This document shows positions 1-9,500 of a stretch of 64,000 bases of DNA, piece by piece. This stretch comes from Sporosarcina highlanderae. Its GTDB lineage: Bacteria > Bacillota > Bacilli > Bacillales_A > Planococcaceae. Both the position numbers and the translations under genes were made by a program. The first letter of the stretch is position 1. Each line of letters opens with the position of its first letter. The notes under the pieces were generated by a model. The model had not been told where the DNA came from. It did not search any database and saw only the letters and a list, made by a program, of their open reading frames with translations. Location: NCBI RefSeq assembly GCF_030433715.1, contig NZ_JAROCC010000010.1:1-64000 (forward strand). The letters run 5' to 3'.

Positions 1-75
1 AACACGGAAGTTAAGCTCTTCAGCGCCGATGGTAGTAGGGGGCTTCCCCCTGTGAGAGTAGGACGTCGCCGGGCA
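1..75 (+). rRNA. rrf: 5S ribosomal RNA, 3' part
   Basis: The window opens inside a 5S rRNA: the stretch from base 1 reads like the Bacillus 5S domain that follows the CCGAACACGGAAG loop, with the conserved AAGCTCTTCAGCGCCGATGG core at about 13-32 and the TGTGAGAGTAGGACG segment at 51-65. The molecule ends near base 75, just before a terminator. The 5' part lies outside the window. It is presumably the last gene of a 16S-23S-5S operon, which cannot be checked here. Confidence 0.95.
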
Positions 76-79
76 AAGG

Positions 80-104
80 CCATCCCTGTGGGGATGGTTT
101 TTTT
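80..104 (+). terminator. rRNA operon terminator
   Basis: A 7-bp GC-rich stem (CCATCCC at 80-86, GGGATGG at 91-97) with a 4-base loop is followed by a T run at 98-104. It sits five bases after the 5S 3' end, as expected for an intrinsic terminator of an rRNA operon. Confidence 0.9.
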
Positions 105-260
105 GTGTTTAAATATTGTAATATAAAAGATCTATTAGTGTTAAGTGCATTTGGCATGAATTGGTAGTGAAAATTATATGGGTTGGACCGCGACCGCGGG
201 TGATTTATTTATAAAATACTTTAAATGAAGCGTCAAATGCTTTTGACAAACTAAAGGATA

Positions 261-420
261 TTCCCCGCGCTCAAGAATCCCGCCCTGCGCTCAAGATATA
301 CCCTCCGGCGCTCAAGAATCCTGCCCCGCGCTCAAGAAGTCAGCCCTCGCGCTCAAGGAACCCGCCTTCGTGCTCAAGAAGTCAGCTCCCGCGCTCAAGA
401 ATCCCGCCCCCGCGCTCAAA
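261..420. repeat. Eight imperfect 20-21 bp tandem repeats, core GCGCTCAAGAA
   Basis: The hexamer GCTCAA begins at 269, 289, 310, 330, 351, 372, 393 and 414, giving a period of 20, 21, 20, 21, 21, 21 and 21 bp. Each unit is a C-rich stretch (CCCGCCCC type) followed by GCGCTCAAGAA. Units differ at several bases, so this is an old or functionally tolerant array. The 447-bp gap between the rRNA terminator and the next gene holds nothing else I can name. The period is about two helical turns. Function unknown. Confidence 0.85.
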
Positions 421-551
421 GCCAGACCTTCCGCATCCAAAAAACTTCCGATTATCCATATTCATCATATTTCACCACTATTAATTCCTTGAATTCACTT
501 GTATTGAGCGTTAAGATGAAGGTCATCCTAGTAGAAGGGGGTTACCTTATA

Positions 552-1079
552 ATGACTATGGTTCTTATTATTTTCGCAATTAACATCGTGTATGTTACAT
601 TCTTTACGATCCGGATGATTCTTACATTAAAAGGATACAGGTATATTGCTGCTGCTGTAAGTATGGTGGAGGTAGTTATATATGTTGTAGGTCTCGGCTT
701 AGTATTGGATAATTTAAATGAAATACAAAATATCATCGCGTATGCGGTTGGTTATGGAATTGGTGTAATTATCGGATCTAAAATTGAAGAGAAACTTGCA
801 CTTGGTTATATAACTGTTAATGTGATTACTGCAGATGTCGATTATGAAATGCCGAAATTATTACGTGATAAAGGTTATGGCGTGACGGATTGGTCCGCGA
901 ATGGTTTGGAAGGAAGACGTTCTGCAATGCAGATTTTGACCCCACGTAAAGATGAATTGAAGCTTTATGATACGATCAAACAGCTTGACCCGAAAGCTTT
1001 CATTATTTCATATGAGCCGAAAACGATTCATGGTGGGTTTTGGGTAAAGTCTGTTAGGAGAGGAAATTTGTTTAAATGA
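552..1079 (+). CDS. UPF0316/DUF2179 membrane protein (YebE family)
   Basis: A 175-residue protein resembling B. subtilis YebE. Hydrophobic segments cover roughly residues 3-20, 35-52 and 57-75, with the family-typical FxIxxVYVxxxTIRxI start and a conserved [13 protein letters not shown] stretch after the membrane part. The C-terminal soluble half (about 90-165) carries the DUF2179 fold, ending in the family's PKAFIxSYE segment. Function unknown in the family. The ATG at 552 was chosen over upstream in-frame ATGs because AAGGGGG lies 8-12 bases before it and because YebE begins at the same point. It overlaps the next gene by ATGA, so the two are translationally coupled. Confidence 0.85.
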   Translation: MTMVLIIFAINIVYVTFFTIRMILTLKGYRYIAAAVSMVEVVIYVVGLGLVLDNLNEIQNIIAYAVGYGIGVIIGSKIEEKLALGYITVNVITADVDYEMPKLLRDKGYGVTDWSANGLEGRRSAMQILTPRKDELKLYDTIKQLDPKAFIISYEPKTIHGGFWVKSVRRGNLFK

Positions 1080-1267
1080 GTTCAAAGAAGAAAACAGTAT
1101 GGTTTGAGGTTGAAGAAGGAGAGACCATTGGGGATTGCCTGCAACGCCTATCCGCGGCAGGCTATTCAGTGGCGGGTCGAAAGGAAGAACCTGTTTTCAA
1201 GGAAGAAGGCGGGGAGTATGTCCCAATCCGTCAAATTATCAAATTCAAAGGGATTTTAAATGAATAA
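1076..1267 (+). CDS. NETI-motif protein (YebG family)
   Basis: A 63-residue protein matching the small NETI-motif family found beside yebE in Bacillus. Here the motif is [10 protein letters not shown] (residues 15-24), so the first Asn is Gly. The rest follows the family: Lys-rich start, FEVEEGETI, a GYxxxGRxEEPVFKE segment and a C-terminal strand ending in IKFKG. No enzymatic function is known. The ATG at 1076 overlaps the TGA of the preceding gene. The yebE-yebG pair directly upstream of the pur operon is the Bacillus arrangement. Confidence 0.8.
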   Translation: MSSKKKTVWFEVEEGETIGDCLQRLSAAGYSVAGRKEEPVFKEEGGEYVPIRQIIKFKGILNE

Positions 1268-1276
1268 TTGTCTAAT

Positions 1277-1321
1277 ATACGAACGATGGATAAATTGATT
1301 TATTTATCGTTCGTATTTTTT
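1277..1321. promoter_or_regulatory. PurBox-like palindrome / terminator hairpin
   Basis: A perfect 11-bp inverted repeat (ATACGAACGAT at 1277-1287, ATCGTTCGTAT at 1306-1316) is separated by 18 bases. Each arm contains the CGAAC core of Bacillus PurR PurBoxes, and the pair lies just upstream of the pur promoter, where PurR binds in B. subtilis. The spacer can also pair and a T-rich run follows, so the same DNA may terminate the upstream yebE-yebG transcript. Both roles are inference; the palindrome itself is plain in the sequence. Confidence 0.7.
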
Positions 1322-1322
1322 A

Positions 1323-1351
1323 TTGACGTGAATACTTTCAATTGTTATCAT
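1323..1351 (+). promoter_or_regulatory. pur operon sigma-A-type promoter
   Basis: TTGACG (1323-1328) and TATCAT (1346-1351) are separated by 17 bases, a good vegetative promoter. The predicted start near 1358 would place the purine aptamer at the very 5' end of the leader, and the PurBox-like palindrome directly upstream. Confidence 0.75.
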
Positions 1352-1369
1352 AGATGTAGTAATAAGAAA

Positions 1370-1571
1370 CCCACATATATGCTGAAGAATTGGCTTCAGC
1401 GTTTCTACCAGGGCACCGTAAATGTCCGGACTATGCGGGAAAGCGATTTTAAGGATTTAGCGAAAGGTGTGCCAGTAAAATGGGTACTATCATCTTGAAG
1501 CTAATTAAACAATCATCCTTGAATGAACTGCTTTCCATGTATATGGAAACCAGTTTGTTCAAGGATTTTTT
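1370..1571 (+). ncRNA. Guanine-class purine riboswitch with terminator
   Basis: The aptamer (1370-1439) shows P1 (CCCACATA/TATGCGGG with one mismatch), P2 (GCTGAAG at 1381-1387 with CTTCAGC at 1394-1400), the invariant J2/3 GTTTCTACC (1401-1409), the P3 CCGTAAA loop and the GACTAT of J3/1. The base that decides ligand class is C in GACTAT, so guanine/hypoxanthine rather than adenine is expected. The expression platform is a long hairpin, ATCCTTGAA at 1515-1523 pairing with TTCAAGGAT at 1558-1566, then a T run. AAGGAT at 1451-1456 can pair with ATCCTT at 1515-1520 as antiterminator. Guanine should therefore lower pur operon readthrough. Confidence 0.93.
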
Positions 1572-1592
1572 ATTTCATTAAAAAGGGGCGAA

Positions 1593-2087
1593 TTGTCTGT
1601 GGAACCGAAAGTCGGCGTCATCATGGGAAGTAAAAGTGATTGGGAAACGATGAAGCATACTTGTGATATTTTGGATGAACTGAATGTGCCATATGAAAAG
1701 AAAGTAGTCTCGGCACATCGCACACCGGATTTTATGTTTGAATATGCAGACCAAGCGCAAGACAGAGGGCTTGAAGTCATTATCGCGGGGGCTGGCGGAG
1801 CAGCCCATCTTCCGGGAATGGTTGCTGCTAAGACATTATTGCCAGTTATCGGGGTTCCAGTTCAATCAAAAGCACTGAATGGAATGGACTCATTACTATC
1901 CATTGTCCAGATGCCAGGCGGTGTTCCGGTTGCGACGGTGTCGATTGGTAAGGCAGGTGCTACAAATGCAGGATTGCTTGCAGCCCAGTTTTTAGCAGTT
2001 CATGATGTGGAGTTACGAAATCGTCTACAAGAACGTCGGGATAAAATGCGTGATACGGCATTAGAAAGCAGTGGTGAGTTGGAGTGA
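1593..2087 (+). CDS. purE: 5-(carboxyamino)imidazole ribonucleotide mutase PurE
   Basis: Class I PurE, 164 residues, converts N5-CAIR to 4-carboxyaminoimidazole ribonucleotide in de novo purine synthesis. The active-site signatures are present: [10 protein letters not shown] near residue 8, SAHRTP near 41 with the catalytic His, and [12 protein letters not shown] near 66. The start is TTG, supported by AAAAGGGG a few bases upstream just after the riboswitch terminator. It is the first gene of the operon and overlaps purK by four bases. No active-site change is visible. Confidence 0.93.
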   Translation: MSVEPKVGVIMGSKSDWETMKHTCDILDELNVPYEKKVVSAHRTPDFMFEYADQAQDRGLEVIIAGAGGAAHLPGMVAAKTLLPVIGVPVQSKALNGMDSLLSIVQMPGGVPVATVSIGKAGATNAGLLAAQFLAVHDVELRNRLQERRDKMRDTALESSGELE

Positions 2088-3202
2088 AAACAATCTTACC
2101 GGGACAGACAATTGGAATTATTGGCGGTGGACAGCTTGGAAGGATGATGGGTCTTGCAGCAAAAGAAGCAGGTTTCCGAATCGCTGTGCTTGATCCGACG
2201 ATGGACTCGCCATGCGGACAGATCGCCGATATCCGGATTGTCGCTCCATTTAATGACGAAACGGCTCTTGAAGAGCTTGGTGAAGTGAGTGATGTAATTA
2301 CTTACGAGTTCGAGAATATCGATTATGAAGGCTTGAAAAGACTTAGTGAAATCGCTTATGTGCCTCAAGGGGCTGAACTCGTACGAATCACGCAAAACAG
2401 GGTAGTGGAAAAGGCGGAGATTAAGGCGTCTGGCGCACCTGTTGCAAACTATGTAATAGCTGAGACATTTGAGGAATTACTAGATAACATCGATCAAATT
2501 GGTTTTCCTTGCATCGTAAAAACGGCTTTCGGCGGTTATGACGGTAAAGGGCAAGTGAAGCTTGATTCAATCGAAGATATTAATGAAGCTGAACAGCTAT
2601 TTGAACACACAACATGTGTTGCGGAAGCTTTCGTTCCATTCACCAAAGAGATTTCGGTCATCATTCAACGCAATATAGATGGGGAGTCGTATTGCCTGCC
2701 AATCTCTGAGAACGTTCATAAACATCATATTTTACATGAATCAATTGTGCCAGCTCGTGTGAATCCAAGTGTAATTACCAAAGCGGAAGAGGCGGCCAAG
2801 CAGATCGCTGATCATCTTGACCTTGTCGGAACATTAGCGGTGGAAATGTTCGTACTTGATAACGATGATATCATCATCAATGAACTGGCACCCCGGCCAC
2901 ATAATTCTGGCCACTATTCGATTGAGGCATGCAATGTTTCACAGTTCCATCAGCATATCCGAGCTATTTGCGGATGGCCGCTCCGCAAGCCGAGGCTCTG
3001 GGCACCTTCCATTATGGTGAATGTGTTAGGGGAACATGTGGCTCCGCTTAGGAAGGTCATCGTGAACTATCCAGATTGGTCCGTTCATCTTTACGGAAAA
3101 TTGGAAGCAAAGGAAAAGCGTAAGATGGGGCATGTCACAATCATGACCGATGATATTGAGAAGACACTACAAGACATAGATTCAACAGGTATTTGGGCTT
3201 AA
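2084..3202 (+). CDS. purK: N5-carboxyaminoimidazole ribonucleotide synthase PurK
   Basis: A 372-residue ATP-grasp enzyme that makes N5-CAIR from AIR, bicarbonate and ATP. An N-terminal Rossmann-like domain ([13 protein letters not shown] near residue 10) is followed by the ATP-grasp loop GGYDGKGQ near 150 and the metal-binding [12 protein letters not shown] near 265. The loop is preceded by KTAF where relatives I recall have KT(R)x; this may be trivial. GTG start overlapping the purE stop. In Bacillus the next genes are purB and purC; here purS follows after only 40 bases. Confidence 0.92.
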   Translation: MKTILPGQTIGIIGGGQLGRMMGLAAKEAGFRIAVLDPTMDSPCGQIADIRIVAPFNDETALEELGEVSDVITYEFENIDYEGLKRLSEIAYVPQGAELVRITQNRVVEKAEIKASGAPVANYVIAETFEELLDNIDQIGFPCIVKTAFGGYDGKGQVKLDSIEDINEAEQLFEHTTCVAEAFVPFTKEISVIIQRNIDGESYCLPISENVHKHHILHESIVPARVNPSVITKAEEAAKQIADHLDLVGTLAVEMFVLDNDDIIINELAPRPHNSGHYSIEACNVSQFHQHIRAICGWPLRKPRLWAPSIMVNVLGEHVAPLRKVIVNYPDWSVHLYGKLEAKEKRKMGHVTIMTDDIEKTLQDIDSTGIWA

Positions 3203-3242
3203 TCAATCAAACTAAACCGATTTCAATTGGGAGGAAACCAAA

Positions 3243-3497
3243 ATGACAAAAGTTAAAGTTTACGTAACATTACGCGAAAGTGTTGTAGATCCACAAGGTA
3301 TTGCTGCTAAGGAAGCTCTTCAAACGATTGGCTATAGTGAAGTGGAGAGCGTTCGTATCGGAAAGCTGATTGAGCTTGAAATTGCGGGGACAGCCGCTGA
3401 AATCGAAACACGTGTGACGGAAATGTGCGATAAGCTTCTTGTCAATAAAGTGATTGAGAACTATAGCTTTGAAATCGGGGAGGTTGCGGGCAAATGA
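3243..3497 (+). CDS. purS: FGAM synthase subunit PurS
   Basis: 84 residues, the small structural subunit that bridges PurL and PurQ in the Gram-positive FGAM synthase complex. The sequence keeps the family pattern: KVKVYVTLRESVVDPQG at the start, VRIGKLIELEI in the middle and EMCDKLLVNKVIENY near the end. A GGGAGGAAA site lies 7 bases before the ATG. It overlaps purQ by ATGA. Unlike its partners PurQ and PurL it shows no suspicious substitution. Confidence 0.93.
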   Translation: MTKVKVYVTLRESVVDPQGIAAKEALQTIGYSEVESVRIGKLIELEIAGTAAEIETRVTEMCDKLLVNKVIENYSFEIGEVAGK

Positions 3498-4180
3498 GGT
3501 TCGCCATTCTAAGTTTTCCCGGGTCAAGTTGTGATGTGGATATGCTCCATGCGGTTAGAAATGTTGTCGGTGAGGGCGCTGAAATTGTCAGCCACACGGA
3601 TGCAAAATTGGAAAATTACGATGCTGTGTTACTTCCGACGGGCGCTTCTTACGGGGATTATTTACGCCCGGGCGCGCTTGCGCAAAGCTCAAAGTCAATA
3701 GAGGCTTTAAAAACATTCGCTGATTCCGGGAAACCGGTATTAGGTGTAGGAAACGGGTTCCAAGTTCTTGTTGAAGCAGGTATCTTACCGGGCGCATTCC
3801 TGAGGAATAAAAGCTTGAAATTCAGAAGCGGCAATGCAAAGATAGCTGTTCAAAATGCTTCAACCTACTTCACAAGTAACTATGAACAAGGTCAACTTAT
3901 TACAATTCCATTTGCCCATGAATATGGCAATTACTATGTTGACGAAGATACATTGCATCTTTTGAATGAAACGAACAGAATCATATTCACATATGAAGAT
4001 GAAAACACTGACGGCAGTGTCGCGAATATAGCGGGTGTTTTGAATGAACAAGGCAATGTCCTCGGTATGATGCCGTTACCTGAACGTGCGGTCGAAGAAA
4101 TCATCGGTGGAACAGACGGATTGCCTTTATTCCAATCAATCTTGAAGAACTGGAGTGAGAAGAATGTCAGCCATGCATGA
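3494..4180 (+). CDS. purQ: PurQ-type glutaminase subunit lacking catalytic Cys and His
   Basis: 228 residues, aligned end to end with PurQ, the class I glutamine amidotransferase that supplies ammonia to PurL. The nucleophile elbow, normally GVCNGFQ, reads GVGNGFQ: Gly86, codon GGA at 3749-3751, replaces the Cys. The second triad motif, normally MPHPER, reads MPLPER: Leu195, codon TTA at 4076-4078, replaces His; Glu197 remains. The oxyanion region, usually LPGGFSYGDYLR, is [12 protein letters not shown], and PIAHGEGNY is PFAHEYGNY. The frame is open and length normal, so this is not a simple pseudogene. It cannot be a normal glutaminase; it could be a scaffold for the PurSQL complex or a decaying gene. 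Confidence 0.9.
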   Translation: MRFAILSFPGSSCDVDMLHAVRNVVGEGAEIVSHTDAKLENYDAVLLPTGASYGDYLRPGALAQSSKSIEALKTFADSGKPVLGVGNGFQVLVEAGILPGAFLRNKSLKFRSGNAKIAVQNASTYFTSNYEQGQLITIPFAHEYGNYYVDEDTLHLLNETNRIIFTYEDENTDGSVANIAGVLNEQGNVLGMMPLPERAVEEIIGGTDGLPLFQSILKNWSEKNVSHA

Positions 4181-6395
4181 ACCTACAGCTCAGCAAATCA
4201 AAGATGAAAAATTATACCGCCAAATGGGAATGACCGATGAAGAGTTCGACCGTGCAGTTGACATGATTGGAAGACTGCCAAACTACACGGAAACAGGATT
4301 ATTCTCGGCGATGTGGTCGGAGCATTGTTCATATAAAAGCTCGAAGCCGATTTTGCGTAAATTCCCGACTGAAGGCGAGCGTGTCTTGCAAGGCCCTGGT
4401 GAAGGGGCTGGAATCGTCGATATCGGTGACAATCAGGCTGTCGTATTTAAAATGGAATCACATAACTCCCCATCCGCAATCGAACCATTCATCGGTGCTG
4501 CGACTGGCGCTGGCGGGATTATCCGTGATGTATTTTCGATGGGCGCACGTCCAGTTGCGCTTGTAAACTCGATGCGTTTCGGTGATTTGTCGGAAGCACG
4601 CGACCGCTATTTATTCGAAGAAGCGGTAGCGGGTATTGCAAGCTATGGAAATACGATTGGAATTCCGACAGTAGCAGGGGAAGTTCAATTTGATAATTGC
4701 TATTCCAAGCGTCCGCTTGTTAACGCGATGGCTGTAGGTTTATTGAACCACGAAGATATTCAAAAGGGGCTTGCGTCTGGTGTCGGTAATACAGTTTTAT
4801 ATGTCGGAGCTAAAACTGGCCGTGACGGAATCCATGGAGCGACAATGTCGTCATCCGAAGTTGCTGTCGATAAAGAGGCGGAACTTCCTGTCATGCAGGC
4901 GGGGGATCCGTATCTTGAGAAGCTTCTCATGGAAGCGTGCCTCGAGCTTGTGAAATCGGATGCATTGATCGGTATACAAGATATGGGTGCGGCAGGACTA
5001 ACTTCATCTTCCGCTGAAATGGCTTCGAAAGCTGGCTACGGCGTGGAACTAAACTTGGATCTTGTTCCGCAGCGTGAAGAAGGTATGACTGCTTATGAGA
5101 TGATGCTTTCTGAGTCTCAAGAGCGTATGCTCGTCGTAGTGAAACAAGGCCGTGAAGAGGAAATTATTGAGTTGTGCAAGAAATATGGACTTGAAGCGGT
5201 AGCGATTGGTAAAGTGACGGACGATAAAATGCTTCGTCTTGTTCATAAAGGTGAGGTTGTAGCGGAAGTTTTGGCGGATATCCTTGCAGAGGACGCACCG
5301 GTTTATTATAAAACATCGGAAGAGCCTGCGTATTACCGCGAGTTTCAGGGAATGGAAAATATAGAACCAGTAGTAGAAGATTTGAAAGAGACGTTAACCG
5401 CTTTATTGAAACGTCCAACGATTGCCTCTAAAGAATGGGTTTATAATCAATTCGATTCCAAGGCGCGCTCAAATACTGTAGTTGCACCAGGGTCTTCTGC
5501 TGGTGTTATCCGCGTTCAAGGTACGAATAAAGGTCTTGCGATGACAGCGGATTGTAATTCACGCTTCATCTATCTTGATCCTGAGACAGGTGGAAAAATT
5601 GCAGTTGCGGAAGCTGCACGGAATCTAATTTGTTCTGGAGCTGAGCCGATTGCTGCGACGGATTGCTTAAATTTCGGAAGCCCGGATAAGCCGGAAGTTT
5701 TCTGGCAAATCGAGAAATCTGCAGACGGCATTGCCGAAGCTTGCCGTACATTGAATACACCGATTATCGGAGGCAATGTTTCGATGTCGAATGAAGTGAA
5801 TGGGGTGCCGGTTTACCCTACACCAACGATGGGCTTGGTCGGGATAGTCCATGATCTACAGCAAGTGACGACAACTGCATTCAAGCAAGCGGGAGACGTA
5901 ATTTATTTGATCGGTGATGCGGCAACCGAGTTCGGTGGCAGCGAGCTTCAACAAATGGTGGAAGGAAAAATTTTCGGTAAAGTTCCTACGATTGACCTTG
6001 AATTGGAAGCGGCTCGTCAGAAGGCATTGCTGAAAGCGATCCAAAGCAGACTCGTTCAATCAGCAACGGACTTGTCGGAAGGTGGCTTTGCAGTGGCGCT
6101 TTGCGAGAAAGCGTTCGATGCGGAGGGGCTTGGTGCGGAAGTGACTATTTCAGGTTCGGCAGTAACGGCTTTATTCAGCGAAACCCAATCCCGTTTCCTT
6201 GTAACTGTGAAAAAGGAGCTGACAACGGCTTTTGAAGCGCTTGTGAAGGATGCAGTGAAGATCGGTAATGTGACAGCAGACGAAAGTATCGTCATTAAAG
6301 GCGAAAACGGCGAAGCGTTGTTAGACGGATCGGTGGATGAATTCCGTTCAGCTTGGAAAGGGGCTATTCCATGCTTGCTGAACTCAGAGGCCTAA
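4164..6395 (+). CDS. purL: FGAM synthase large subunit PurL, with altered signature residues
   Basis: 743 residues, small-type PurL, which aminates FGAR to FGAM with ATP. The MWSEHCSYK motif near residue 50, [12 protein letters not shown] near 80 and [10 protein letters not shown] near 275 are intact. However the signature HNHP is HNSP (Ser102, codon TCC at 4467-4469), NFGNP is NFGSP (Ser506), NVSxYNE is NVSMSNE, and HDxSEGG is TDLSEGG (Thr635). From my knowledge of the family these positions are almost invariant and the HNHP His is catalytic. Start at ATG 4164 is set by GGAG eight bases upstream; a GTG at 4155 is less likely. Overlaps purQ by 17 bases and purF by 25. FGAM synthase activity is doubtful. 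Confidence 0.9.
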   Translation: MSAMHEPTAQQIKDEKLYRQMGMTDEEFDRAVDMIGRLPNYTETGLFSAMWSEHCSYKSSKPILRKFPTEGERVLQGPGEGAGIVDIGDNQAVVFKMESHNSPSAIEPFIGAATGAGGIIRDVFSMGARPVALVNSMRFGDLSEARDRYLFEEAVAGIASYGNTIGIPTVAGEVQFDNCYSKRPLVNAMAVGLLNHEDIQKGLASGVGNTVLYVGAKTGRDGIHGATMSSSEVAVDKEAELPVMQAGDPYLEKLLMEACLELVKSDALIGIQDMGAAGLTSSSAEMASKAGYGVELNLDLVPQREEGMTAYEMMLSESQERMLVVVKQGREEEIIELCKKYGLEAVAIGKVTDDKMLRLVHKGEVVAEVLADILAEDAPVYYKTSEEPAYYREFQGMENIEPVVEDLKETLTALLKRPTIASKEWVYNQFDSKARSNTVVAPGSSAGVIRVQGTNKGLAMTADCNSRFIYLDPETGGKIAVAEAARNLICSGAEPIAATDCLNFGSPDKPEVFWQIEKSADGIAEACRTLNTPIIGGNVSMSNEVNGVPVYPTPTMGLVGIVHDLQQVTTTAFKQAGDVIYLIGDAATEFGGSELQQMVEGKIFGKVPTIDLELEAARQKALLKAIQSRLVQSATDLSEGGFAVALCEKAFDAEGLGAEVTISGSAVTALFSETQSRFLVTVKKELTTAFEALVKDAVKIGNVTADESIVIKGENGEALLDGSVDEFRSAWKGAIPCLLNSEA

Positions 6396-7798
6396 ACGAG
6401 GAATGTGGCGTATTCGGCATTTGGGGCCATGAAGAAGCGGCGCAGCTCAGTTATTACGGCTTGCATGCATTGCAGCATCGCGGGCAGGAAGGTGCTGGGA
6501 TTGCGACGAAAAATGGTAAAGGGCTGTTAGTAAAGAAAGGCGAAGGCCTTGTGAATGAAGTGTTTTCCGGTGACGCGCTGAAAGGATTGTCAGGGCGTAG
6601 TGCAATCGGGCAAGTCCGTTACACGACGGAGGAAGGAAGAGGAGAGGAGAATGTACAACCTCTCGTCTTCCGTTCAACGACGGGAAGTATGGCAATAGCG
6701 CATAACGGAAACTTGATCAATGCACAGGAATTAAAGGAAAGCCTTGAAAGACAAGGGAGTATTTTTCAAACTACATCCGATACGGAAGTGCTTGCGCATT
6801 TGATCAAAAAAAGCGGCAGAGGGGCATTGACACAGCGCGATCGTGTGAAAAAGGCGCTGTCGATGTTAAAGGGAGCCTTCGCTTTCGTATTGTTGACGGA
6901 AGAAGGGCTTATGGTCGCACAGGATCCGAATGCAATGCGACCACTGTCTCTCGGTAAGTTAGGAGATGCATGGGTAGTTGCATCCGAGACTTGCGCATTC
7001 GATTTGATCGGAGCTGAAACGATCAGATCCGTGGAGCCAGGTGAATTGATCATCATAAATGATAAAGGGTTACAATCCGACCGGTTTGCTGAGGCGGGGG
7101 ATCGTGCGATGTGCTCGATGGAATATGTCTATTTCTCCAGGCCAGATTCGGATATCGACGGCATTAATATCCATATGGCACGTAAACGCTGCGGGAAGCA
7201 GTTGGCAAGGGAAGTCCGGATTGAAGCAGATGTCGTTACAGGTGTTCCGGATTCCAGTATTTCTGCGGCTATTGGATTTTCGGAGGAAAGCGGCATCCCT
7301 TATGAATTAGGGTTGATTAAAAATAGATATGTTGGCAGGACGTTCATCCAACCGACTCAAGCGATGCGCGAGAGAGGCGTTAAGCTCAAGCTCTCACCGG
7401 TACACCAGGTCGTCGCAGGAAAACGGGTTGTCATGGTGGATGATTCGATTGTCCGGGGTACGACTTCCAAACGGATTGTGAAAATGTTGAGGGATGCAGG
7501 GGCTACGGAAGTCCATGTCGTTATTGCGGCTCCACCATTGGTCAGCCCTTGTTTCTACGGAGTAGACATCAGTACGGATTCCGAATTGATTGCAACCGGA
7601 CGCACTGTGGATGAAGTCCGTGAATTGATCGATGCGGATTCACTAACGTTCCTTTCAACGGAAGGAATGTTGAATGCAATCGGAAGACCGGCTGAAATGA
7701 AGAACTGCGGGCAATGCTTGGCTTGTTTTACAGGAGAGTACCCGACGGAAATCTATGCAGATACAGTAATGCCTCATGAAAAGGAACTTGCACGATAA
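6371..7798 (+). CDS. purF: Amidophosphoribosyltransferase PurF
   Basis: 475 residues, catalyses the first committed step, PRPP plus glutamine to phosphoribosylamine. It has the short propeptide [11 protein letters not shown] before the catalytic Cys of CGVFGIWG, an N-terminal Ntn glutaminase domain ([21 protein letters not shown]) and a C-terminal phosphoribosyltransferase domain with PRPP loop [13 protein letters not shown]. Cysteines that bind the 4Fe-4S cluster in B. subtilis PurF are visible ([20 protein letters not shown]). The loop after the RYTT motif (EEGRGEE) differs from the Bacillus TAGGGG type, but key residues remain. ATG 6371 follows GGAAAGGGG and overlaps purL. Confidence 0.93.
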   Translation: MLAELRGLNEECGVFGIWGHEEAAQLSYYGLHALQHRGQEGAGIATKNGKGLLVKKGEGLVNEVFSGDALKGLSGRSAIGQVRYTTEEGRGEENVQPLVFRSTTGSMAIAHNGNLINAQELKESLERQGSIFQTTSDTEVLAHLIKKSGRGALTQRDRVKKALSMLKGAFAFVLLTEEGLMVAQDPNAMRPLSLGKLGDAWVVASETCAFDLIGAETIRSVEPGELIIINDKGLQSDRFAEAGDRAMCSMEYVYFSRPDSDIDGINIHMARKRCGKQLAREVRIEADVVTGVPDSSISAAIGFSEESGIPYELGLIKNRYVGRTFIQPTQAMRERGVKLKLSPVHQVVAGKRVVMVDDSIVRGTTSKRIVKMLRDAGATEVHVVIAAPPLVSPCFYGVDISTDSELIATGRTVDEVRELIDADSLTFLSTEGMLNAIGRPAEMKNCGQCLACFTGEYPTEIYADTVMPHEKELAR

Positions 7799-7817
7799 TC
7801 TTAAAGGAGGATATTCC

Positions 7818-8876
7818 ATGTCAAAGGCGTATGAAAAGGCGGGAGTCAACATCGAAGCGGGCTACGAATCGGTAGAACGTATGAAATCACATGTCGCACG
7901 AACGGCGCGAAAAGGTGTTGCAGGAGCTTTTGGTGGTTTCGGGGGAATGTTCGATCTTTCGGAACTTAATTATAAAGAGCCGGTGTTAATATCCGGAACA
8001 GACGGTGTCGGTACAAAGCTAAAGCTTGCGTTTCTTGCAGACAAACATGACACAATCGGAATCGACTGCGTCGCGATGTGTGTAAATGATATCGTCGCTC
8101 AAGGGGCGGAACCGCTATACTTCTTGGATTATATTGCACTTGGCAAGGCGATTCCTAAGAAAGTTGAAGCGATCGTCAAAGGGATCGCAGACGGCTGCGT
8201 ACAATCCGGAGCTGCACTAATTGGCGGGGAGACGGCGGAAATGCCAGGTCTTTACGCAGAAGATGAGTATGACTTGGCCGGATTTGCAGTTGGCGCTTGT
8301 GAAAAGAGTAAAATCGTCACTGGCGAAAAAGTGGCTGAAGGTGACGTACTTGTCGGAATTGCTTCAAGTGGTATCCATTCCAATGGTTTTTCACTCGTTA
8401 GAAAAATTGTCCTTGAAGAACAAGGTTATTCGCTCGACCAATACATTGCCGGCTTCGAGGAACTTGGAAAAGTAGGTGCGGCCTTGCTTGAGCCAACGAA
8501 AATCTACGCTAAGCCTGTATTGCAAATTCACGATGAGCTTGACGTTCATTCAATGGGCCATATTACTGGAGGAGGTTTCTATGAAAATCTTCCAAGAATG
8601 TTTGGCGAAGGTTTTGGAGTGGAGATCAATCTTGGTTCTTGGCCGGTTCTTCCAGTTTTCAAAATGCTGAAAGCGAAAGGCGACCTATCGGATAAAGATC
8701 TGTATAGTGTCTTTAATATGGGTATCGGTTTTGTTATCGCTCTTCCGGCCGATCAAGCGAAAAGAGCAATCCAAATCGCTGCTGAACACAATGAAGAAGC
8801 GTTTGAAATCGGTCGTGTCGTTCGCGGAACGGGAGTTACCTTTATCGGTGATCATGATGGGAGCTTGGAAGAATGA
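7818..8876 (+). CDS. purM: Phosphoribosylformylglycinamidine cyclo-ligase PurM
   Basis: 352 residues, AIR synthetase, closes the imidazole ring using ATP. Family motifs are intact: GGFGGMFDL near residue 40, [10 protein letters not shown] near 58, [14 protein letters not shown] near 80, [22 protein letters not shown] and [13 protein letters not shown]. Start at ATG 7818 is set by a perfect AAAGGAGG site; the open frame runs 42 bases further upstream into the purF end. Overlaps purN by ATGA. It belongs to the same superfamily as PurL, which makes the contrast with PurL's altered motifs useful. Confidence 0.95.
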   Translation: MSKAYEKAGVNIEAGYESVERMKSHVARTARKGVAGAFGGFGGMFDLSELNYKEPVLISGTDGVGTKLKLAFLADKHDTIGIDCVAMCVNDIVAQGAEPLYFLDYIALGKAIPKKVEAIVKGIADGCVQSGAALIGGETAEMPGLYAEDEYDLAGFAVGACEKSKIVTGEKVAEGDVLVGIASSGIHSNGFSLVRKIVLEEQGYSLDQYIAGFEELGKVGAALLEPTKIYAKPVLQIHDELDVHSMGHITGGGFYENLPRMFGEGFGVEINLGSWPVLPVFKMLKAKGDLSDKDLYSVFNMGIGFVIALPADQAKRAIQIAAEHNEEAFEIGRVVRGTGVTFIGDHDGSLEE

Positions 8877-9460
8877 CTGGTAAAACAAAGATAGCCATCT
8901 TCGCATCCGGAAGTGGCAGCAATTTTGAGGCACTCGAGATTGCATGTCGTGAAGGTGAGTTGGACGCGGAGATTGCACTTGTCATGACTGATAAACCTGC
9001 TTCTTTCGTGATAGAGCGCGCGAGGCAGGCAGATATACGGGGGGTTGCTTTGGAGCCGAAAGCATTCCCTACAAAGCAGGCATTTGAAGAAGCGCTACTC
9101 GCTATTCTGAGAGAAGCGGGCGTCGAATGGATTGTGTTAGCGGGTTATATGAGGTTGATCGGCCCAACGATGCTTGCCGCATATCCTTCACGTATCGTCA
9201 ATATCCACCCTTCCTTGCTACCTTCATTCCCAGGTAAGGACGCTATTGGTCAGGCTGTCGCCCATGGTGTTAAAGTGACCGGCGTTACTGTTCATCTCGT
9301 AGATGAAGGAATGGATACGGGGCCAATCTTAAACCAAGCCGCGGTCCCGGTCGTTGAAGGTGACCCGGAAAAAACCGCACAAGCTATTCAGAAAACCGAA
9401 CATGTCATTTATAAAGAGACTTTACAGAAATTATTCAAGCCGGTGCCTGCGAACAATTAA
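8873..9460 (+). CDS. purN: Phosphoribosylglycinamide formyltransferase PurN
   Basis: 195 residues, transfers formyl from 10-formyl-THF to GAR. The phosphate-binding start [12 protein letters not shown], the catalytic block [12 protein letters not shown] (Asn and His) near residue 106 and [10 protein letters not shown] with the catalytic Asp near 143 are present. ATG start overlaps the purM stop. Forty bases separate it from purH. Confidence 0.93.
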   Translation: MTGKTKIAIFASGSGSNFEALEIACREGELDAEIALVMTDKPASFVIERARQADIRGVALEPKAFPTKQAFEEALLAILREAGVEWIVLAGYMRLIGPTMLAAYPSRIVNIHPSLLPSFPGKDAIGQAVAHGVKVTGVTVHLVDEGMDTGPILNQAAVPVVEGDPEKTAQAIQKTEHVIYKETLQKLFKPVPANN

Positions 9461-9500
9461 CCAGGGCAGGCACTTCACCATAAATCGGAGGGAACCACTC

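Noticed and set aside
261-420. Possible CRISPR array
   Set aside because: Units are only 20-21 bp, imperfect throughout, without constant repeats separated by unique spacers, and no cas genes are near.
1268-1498. Small ORF over the purine riboswitch
   Set aside because: It covers the aptamer, whose conserved bases are explained by RNA structure; no ribosome site.
3195-3245. Assembly error as explanation for missing purB/purC
   Set aside because: The purK stop, spacing and purS ribosome site are all intact and natural looking; cannot be excluded without reads but nothing in the sequence supports it.
9354-9500. Longer PurH start inside purN
   Set aside because: No ribosome site, no similarity of the extra 49 residues; GTG 9501 follows a clear AGGAGGG-like site and matches family N-termini.
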